From Physocladia obscura (taxonomy: Eukaryota; Chytridiomycota; Chytridiomycetes; Chytridiales; Chytriomycetaceae): a DNA stretch of 12,421 nucleotides. A program made the position numbers and the translations under genes. Shown in pieces: positions 8,301-12,421 of this stretch. Within the stretch, counting starts at the first letter, position 1; every line of letters starts with the position of its first letter. The notes beneath the pieces were generated by a model. That model saw nothing but the letters and a program-made list of their open reading frames with translations, was not told where the DNA came from and searched no databases. Where the stretch lies: NCBI GenBank assembly GCA_027596945.1, contig JADGJH010001029.1:1-12421 (forward strand). Direction: 5' to 3'.

Positions 8301-11300
8301 GTTTCAGGTCTACTTGTAACAATAATTTTGACGAATGGGGGCAGTTGTTTGAAACTCTGCGAGAAAATTGAAAGCATTGCAGAACGACTATTGAGTTCCC
8401 CGCATTCATCAATTGCATCCACAAGCAACACCAGAGTTTCGGAGAACTTCAATTTTGTGTTAACGTCAGTCAAAGGTTCACTGATAAGTTTTTGAAACAA
8501 CATTGAAGATCCAACTCGAAAATCAATAGCCTCCGCTCGATGTAAAGACAACAATTCGCGCCCATAAGGAGGCGACCACAATGCTAGATGATACGCCATA
8601 GAACGAACAAGATTTAATGGACTTTTTAAATTTTGATTGTCAGATTTGCAAAAGAACACACTTCCTAATTGATTCTTCTTTTGTAGCCGGTCGGCAATTA
8701 ATGCAGACATCACAGACTATTCACAAAACGGACTTGAATAACATGCAAAATAATATAATTGTTGGGAATCATAAATCACCTTTCCAGTTCCTGCAGGGGC
8801 ATTCAACCAAAGCAATTGACAATCAGGATTAATAATAAAATTTTCTAGATTGCTTAAAAGCCATTTACGTGTTCCAGGCACATATTGATTCATCATTCTG
8901 GATCTCTCTTGTTCAATTGCATCGACAGGAGGATCAAGCCATGCAAAAAGGTCAGCCTCTTCACTTGCATTCAGTGGTAGCGTAGAAAGATCGACATTTC
9001 CTGATACACTAAGATTTAAGGCAATCTTGCGAATTTGAAAAACACGGGCAATAATGCTGAAAATAAAATTTAAATTTTATAAGCCTGCTTCGTTAGAAAA
9101 TAGTTAAAAACAAACTAACCGAGTAGGATCGTTCATATCAATGCGCTGCCCTTGAAGTTGAAACATGTCTTTTATAACAGCAATTGTCGTGGAATGCGCA
9201 TAATTGAAGGAAAATAATCTTTCGATATCAAATTGTTCGACAGCAGTTTCCACCATGATAGGAAGGGCATAAACGCCAGAGTTTTTCTTCTGAAAAGCTT
9301 GTTTCATCTTTTTTTTTTTTTTTGTTTATTTTAAACGTGAAATTATAGTCCTTAGGCCTTACGTGCTCAATAAAGTGATTTCCTGGAATCTCAAACTCCG
9401 ACAGTCCTAAATTAGAGAAAAGAAAGAGAGCCAGCATTTTACGATTATCTGTAGAAACAAAAAGATTGGCTGTAGCCATATCTTGAATAACTACGGCATG
9501 GCTCCCATTCAAAGCTAAGAGCGGTACGAGCTTATTTGCAATGGTAAGTTCATTTTTCGAGCCACAACTTTTTATTTTATTTATTTTTTAGTGTTTTCTT
9601 GAGTCAACATAAATTTACCAAATTAAAAAGTCTGCATTCTCCAGATTATTTTGAGTATTCGCGATTTCGTAACTACTATAAACAATTATTGGATCCATAG
9701 GAATTTTAATTACGGTTTTGATAATTGAGGGTTTCGATTGAGCTGTCTCATTCAAATGATAATCCGAAACAAGAAACCCCTTCAAATGAAATGCCCAGTT
9801 TTTTGCGGCAGGGCCAAGAAAAGCGATTTTGAATGATTCGGGCAACAGGCTCAGTTGATCCAACATCAGTTCACCACTCTTTGTCTTTGAAATAAATGTA
9901 TCTCCAACTTCAATCAACAGTACAAGTGACTTTTGAGATAGACTGCAAGATTCAAGTGAATTCAAAATTAAAAATTCGAACTGTTTTGCAGCGGCAGATT
10001 CCAAATTGCGCGCTTTTACTGCAACATATTTGTATTTTTGCCTAACATCAAGAACTGTTCTAGTTTTCTTGGCAATAGTCGTAAAAGTTGTGATGGATTT
10101 TGTTAATTTGAAGCTTTTTCGAACAAACGATGCTGTTGCCTGTTTGAATTTCGATAACAAAACACGTCCAAATTCCGGATAAGAGTTAGACAGAGTTGCC
10201 GCGAACTCGCGAATTAACGAAATGGCATCGCTATCATTGGAGACTGTAAGACATGCTGCCAACGCATTCGTCTTTATGAGGGCTTGTTGAACGGTATTAC
10301 TCAAATCAGTCTGTAATAAAATATATTACATAATTTAGGTTCCAAAAAAAAACTCTGACCAAATTATTAGTTTCAACTGGAATAACCAATGCACGTGAAT
10401 TTATATCATCTACCCATTCAAGAACGTCTGCAACAATAACTTCGTAATTAGAAGTAATAGGAGATTTCATCAAATTTGCCATTCTTTTCCTATAATGTCC
10501 CAGAGAAGAGTCCAAGTCAACCTGCTCAGACTTTGCCAATCCAACGTCAAACTCCTTCAATGAACCATTCCAATCTTCAACACGGGAATGAATTCCCACC
10601 ATTTGAGCAATCGACCATGAATCTACTACCACTCTATCTGTCGCTCGTAACACATGAACATTTATTCCTTGTCGTCCCCTGAGAGCTGCCATCACTCCAC
10701 GAAACGTGAGTTTCTGTGGACTCTTTTGCGGGTAATTATGGAACTTGTCTGCAAAATTACTCAGATCTGGAAATACAAAGGGAGCGTTGTTTTCATGGAC
10801 GTAGAGCGGGACAATAACACACAATCCTTGATTTTCACGATTAAGGGCAAGCTCCCACTGCAAAAAATAAGAATAAAAAAACGCAACATCAAAATTATCA
10901 TAACTTTGTATGATTTAATACCTCTAAGAGCAGGTTATCTGGCTTATCTGGAGTGAAGCCAAAGGAAGTGATGCAGTCTGCAGAAATGGTGAACAATACA
11001 ATTTTGGAGCTGTTCAATCCGTTGATGAATCCCTCATCCCATGCTGTCGCACCTACAAGGCAAAGTTTATCCAAATATGTGTGCAATCCGGCAGCAGTGA
11101 TGCCATCTGCGATGGCTTTGGTAACTAAGTGATCGCATTTCACACGATAACTATTTATATGCCTTTTCAGTAAATGAATTTCATTGACGCTTATAATCGA
11201 TCGATCGATACCTCAGGAAAAAGTCGTGAGTATTGTGCTGGTTGTAACAAATCCAGTTGCGCATTGGCGTATCTCTGCAAAAACGACTGATTTCTGTGAA

Positions 11301-11375
11301 ATAGCCAAGCACAAAATGTTGTTTGGCGCACGGCCGAAATAGCATAGACAGCGATATCAGCGTGGATTGAGGCAT
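4899..11375 (-). CDS. TIR-NACHT-ankyrin-lectin NLR-like receptor, ten exons, about 1984 aa
   Basis: Exons in transcript order: 11375-11212, 11150-10922, 10857-10360, 10310-9619, 9567-9363, 9289-9120, 9056-8780, 8716-7034, 6984-5260, 5210-4899. All nine introns are GT...AG, 49-73 nt, and the phases agree throughout. Domains: TIR about 50-201, unidentified region about 202-700, NACHT NTPase about 705-953, helical region to about 1190, ankyrin repeats about 1190-1855 (regular from 1337), ricin-B beta-trefoil about 1859-1984. By family logic this is a cytoplasmic STAND/NLR receptor. Ligand sensed by repeats or lectin would trigger ATP-dependent oligomerisation through NACHT and activate the TIR, whose relatives cleave NAD+ or act as adaptors. 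The ATG at 11375 has A at -3 and follows an in-frame stop at about 11390; the ATG at 11264 is an alternative that still keeps the whole TIR. No signal peptide or clear membrane span is seen. No inactivating change was found. Ligand and output are unknown. Confidence 0.85.
5338..6894 (-). other. Ankyrin repeat array, 15 repeats in exon 9
   Basis: Fifteen units of about 33 residues are readable, from TALHYAAERG to TPLMLATQNK. Best examples are SPLHFAAEAG, TPLHIAAENG and TMLHWAAEKG, each followed by a LL(I/V)ENGA-type second helix. Two or three more degenerate units lie at the end of exon 8 (SPLLYEAATSG, KTPLHVAGAI). The repeats are divergent at both DNA and protein level, so this is an old array. 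Unit 5 (FNLNWPAQNG) is the least canonical, and several loops are lengthened. The role is presumably ligand recognition. Confidence 0.9.
8093..8902 (-). other. NACHT NTPase domain of the NLR-like protein (exons 7-8)
   Basis: The lead-in GTRKWLLSNLENF and LLWLNAPAGTGKS form the Walker A region. The Lys745 and Ser746 codons are on either side of intron 7. Walker B is LVLLVDAIDE (840-849, 8405-8434) with the Asp/Glu pair typical of NACHT, the sensor strand is IIVTSRPE (876-883), and SGGLFIWLVMALE follows. The first Gly of Walker A is Ala, a change I regard as tolerated in fungal NACHT proteins. Nucleotide binding is expected. Confidence 0.88.
10648..11228 (-). other. TIR domain of the NLR-like protein (exons 1-3)
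   Basis: The domain opens with HDFFLSYRVKCD, whose Ser codon is created by joining exon 1 (AG) to exon 2 (T). It continues with GLHTYLDK, the loop LVGATAW, and then INGLNSSKIVLFTIS, which is the usual D-x-G-x-x-W...I-x-x-G-x-x-x-S pattern of TIR_2 proteins. The segment NLLLE|WELALN, completed by the exon 2/3 junction, places Glu131 where TIR NADases such as SARM1 carry the catalytic Glu. IVPLYV and the closing helix VMAALRGRQG follow. Enzymatic activity is inferred from that Glu only. Confidence 0.82.
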
Positions 11376-11849
11376 CGTTTGCAAATATAAGGGTCACTGG
11401 AGAGCCATACACAAAACGCACTTCCAAGCATCAAACCAAGATTAACCCACAATTCAACATGTACTAAATGATTGTGACCTAGACGAACCTAATTGTGTCA
11501 CTTTTGCCCAAGAAAACACACCTCAACATAGTCAGAACTGTGAAAGTTTCCACGCAATACACAGTCATCAAAAAATGTGGAAGTTCAATATCACAGAATC
11601 AGTAATTGTGATCACAGTATTTTGAATTAATCTAGGAAATTACATGTAAAGAATTCCAACATTTCAGATAGAATCTTCAATCTCAGTGCAAAATGTGAGG
11701 ATGAATAGGGTTGGAAGAAATGGCACAAGGAGTAGCAGTGCGCTAGCAAAGAATAATGCAATGCACTATTTAACTGTTTGTTTCATAGCTTTACAAACCA
11801 AAACAGTTGAAGAAAAAGTCAATAAAGCTTTTATTGATTGCAAAAATTG
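11376..11849. other. Intergenic region upstream of the NLR-like gene
   Basis: This stretch should hold the receptor gene's promoter. ATCACAG recurs at about 11592, 11612 and 11864, and there is a TGTGATCACA palindrome near 11607-11616 and an imperfect inverted repeat around 11772-11808. None of these can be tied to a known site. Confidence 0.35.
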
Positions 11850-12421
11850 CAAAATGTAAGTTATCACAGTATGAGCCAAAAGAGCCAATTGATGGACAAT
11901 TTCTGCAGTCACTTCCTCTGTTGTAATATTGACAATAATGTATCTAAGAAATCATTTGTTTTGTCTCCAGAATTTCAACATTGTAAGCTGACAAAATAAA
12001 ATTGATTTCCTCCAGCACACCTCTGACATTTCTGTGAACAATAATAATTTGTCTGGTTCCTGTTTTCAAGGGCCAAGCCAAAATAGATAGGAAGTTTGCT
12101 GTTTCAGTTCCAACTCCCAAAATGCCTTCAATTATAACATCACCCATGTTTGGTGTCATGTGAACATTTTTGAGAGCAACTAATGGGCAATTGTATTCAG
12201 CTTTCTTTCCATGAGGTGCATTTGGGAATCCAATGCCATACTGTGAGTTTACCTGACTTTGAGTGCCATTGCTTTTGATTTGCCATGTGTAACAAGGGGT
12301 TTTAGAGATGATATAATTTTATAGATTTGTTGTTACTATTTCAGAAAGGAAACCAATGGTTTTTATACATTTTCCAGTGTCTTGGTGGCACCTTGGCTTG
12401 ATTGGTCACCTGGTATCTTAG
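11850..12421 (-). pseudogene. Degenerate D-3-phosphoglycerate dehydrogenase (C-terminal part), frameshifted
   Basis: Reading right to left, one frame gives CPLVALKNVHMTP, matching the C-terminal side of the PGDH substrate/NAD region just before the conserved TPHIGG-type motif, which here has decayed to TPNMGDV. The regulatory ACT domain follows (RQIIIVHRNVRGVLEEIN, then ILSAYNVE). The frame stops at 11944-11946, but the next frame continues with RYIIVNITTEEVTAEIVH and ends like the PGDH C-terminus, so a frameshift has occurred. The linker between catalytic and ACT domains is shortened, and upstream of about 12300 stops break up only weakly similar sequence. PGDH catalyses the first step of serine synthesis, but this copy cannot make a normal enzyme. 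A functional copy is presumably elsewhere. The fragment may extend past the window edge. Confidence 0.72.

Noticed and set aside
8025..8495. Plus-strand 156-aa open frame
   Set aside because: Antisense shadow of the NACHT exon, whose minus-strand frame carries Walker B and the sensor motif.
11151..11211. Apparent frameshift between exon 1 and the TIR exon
   Set aside because: It only appears if the wrong exon 1 frame is used. With the frame starting at 11375 the 61-nt intron (GTATCG...AATAG, branch-like TTACTGA) is phase-correct.
4899..11375. Interpretation as several separate small genes
   Set aside because: Every boundary has GT...AG signals with matching phase, and two junctions rebuild known motifs (the TIR start and trefoil lobe 1), which favours one gene.
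11191..11427. Minus-strand 78-aa open frame overlapping exon 1 of the receptor gene (contains IFANDASIHADIAVYAIS)
   Set aside because: It looks protein-like, but no intron joins it in phase to the TIR exon. The overlapping frame from 11375 joins perfectly and recreates the DFFLSYR motif.

Overview
The window reads as eukaryotic nuclear DNA, most likely from a zoosporic (chytrid-type) fungus. Coding blocks are interrupted by short GT...AG introns (mostly 49-74 nt), intergenic DNA is AT-rich with poly(A)/poly(T) runs, and AATAAA signals follow the stop codons. An enkurin gene, a component of motile flagella, lies beside a small gene resembling the fungal mitofissin/DUF1748 family. That pairing points to a fungus that still makes flagellated cells. 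The organism is inferred; no rRNA or other marker is present.

Layout. 1-173 (+): the Thr/Ala-rich, hydrophobic C-terminus of a protein resembling a GPI-anchored surface protein. 595-1983 (+): a three-exon enkurin gene. 2237-2805 (-): a two-exon mitofissin-like gene convergent with enkurin, the two sharing about 250 nt of 3' DNA. 2948-3044: a tRNA-derived polymerase III-type element with A box, B box and T-run terminator. 3229-3268: a perfect 15-bp inverted repeat. 3361-4898: no recognisable intact gene. 4899-11375 (-): one large ten-exon gene. About 11850-12421 (-): a frameshifted relic of a phosphoglycerate dehydrogenase gene.

The centrepiece is the large minus-strand gene. Splicing nine introns, each phase-consistent, gives about 1984 residues: an N-terminal TIR domain, an unidentified region, a NACHT P-loop NTPase, at least 15 ankyrin repeats and a C-terminal ricin-B-type beta-trefoil lectin domain. 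This is the architecture of an NLR/STAND immune or allorecognition receptor: an effector domain, a nucleotide switch and a repeat sensor. The TIR effector and lectin tail are an unusual combination for a fungus. The exon 1/2 and exon 9/10 junctions rebuild the TIR start motif and the first trefoil lobe, which supports the model strongly.

The remaining genes look like unrelated housekeeping or structural genes. I see no operon-like functional link between them and the receptor.
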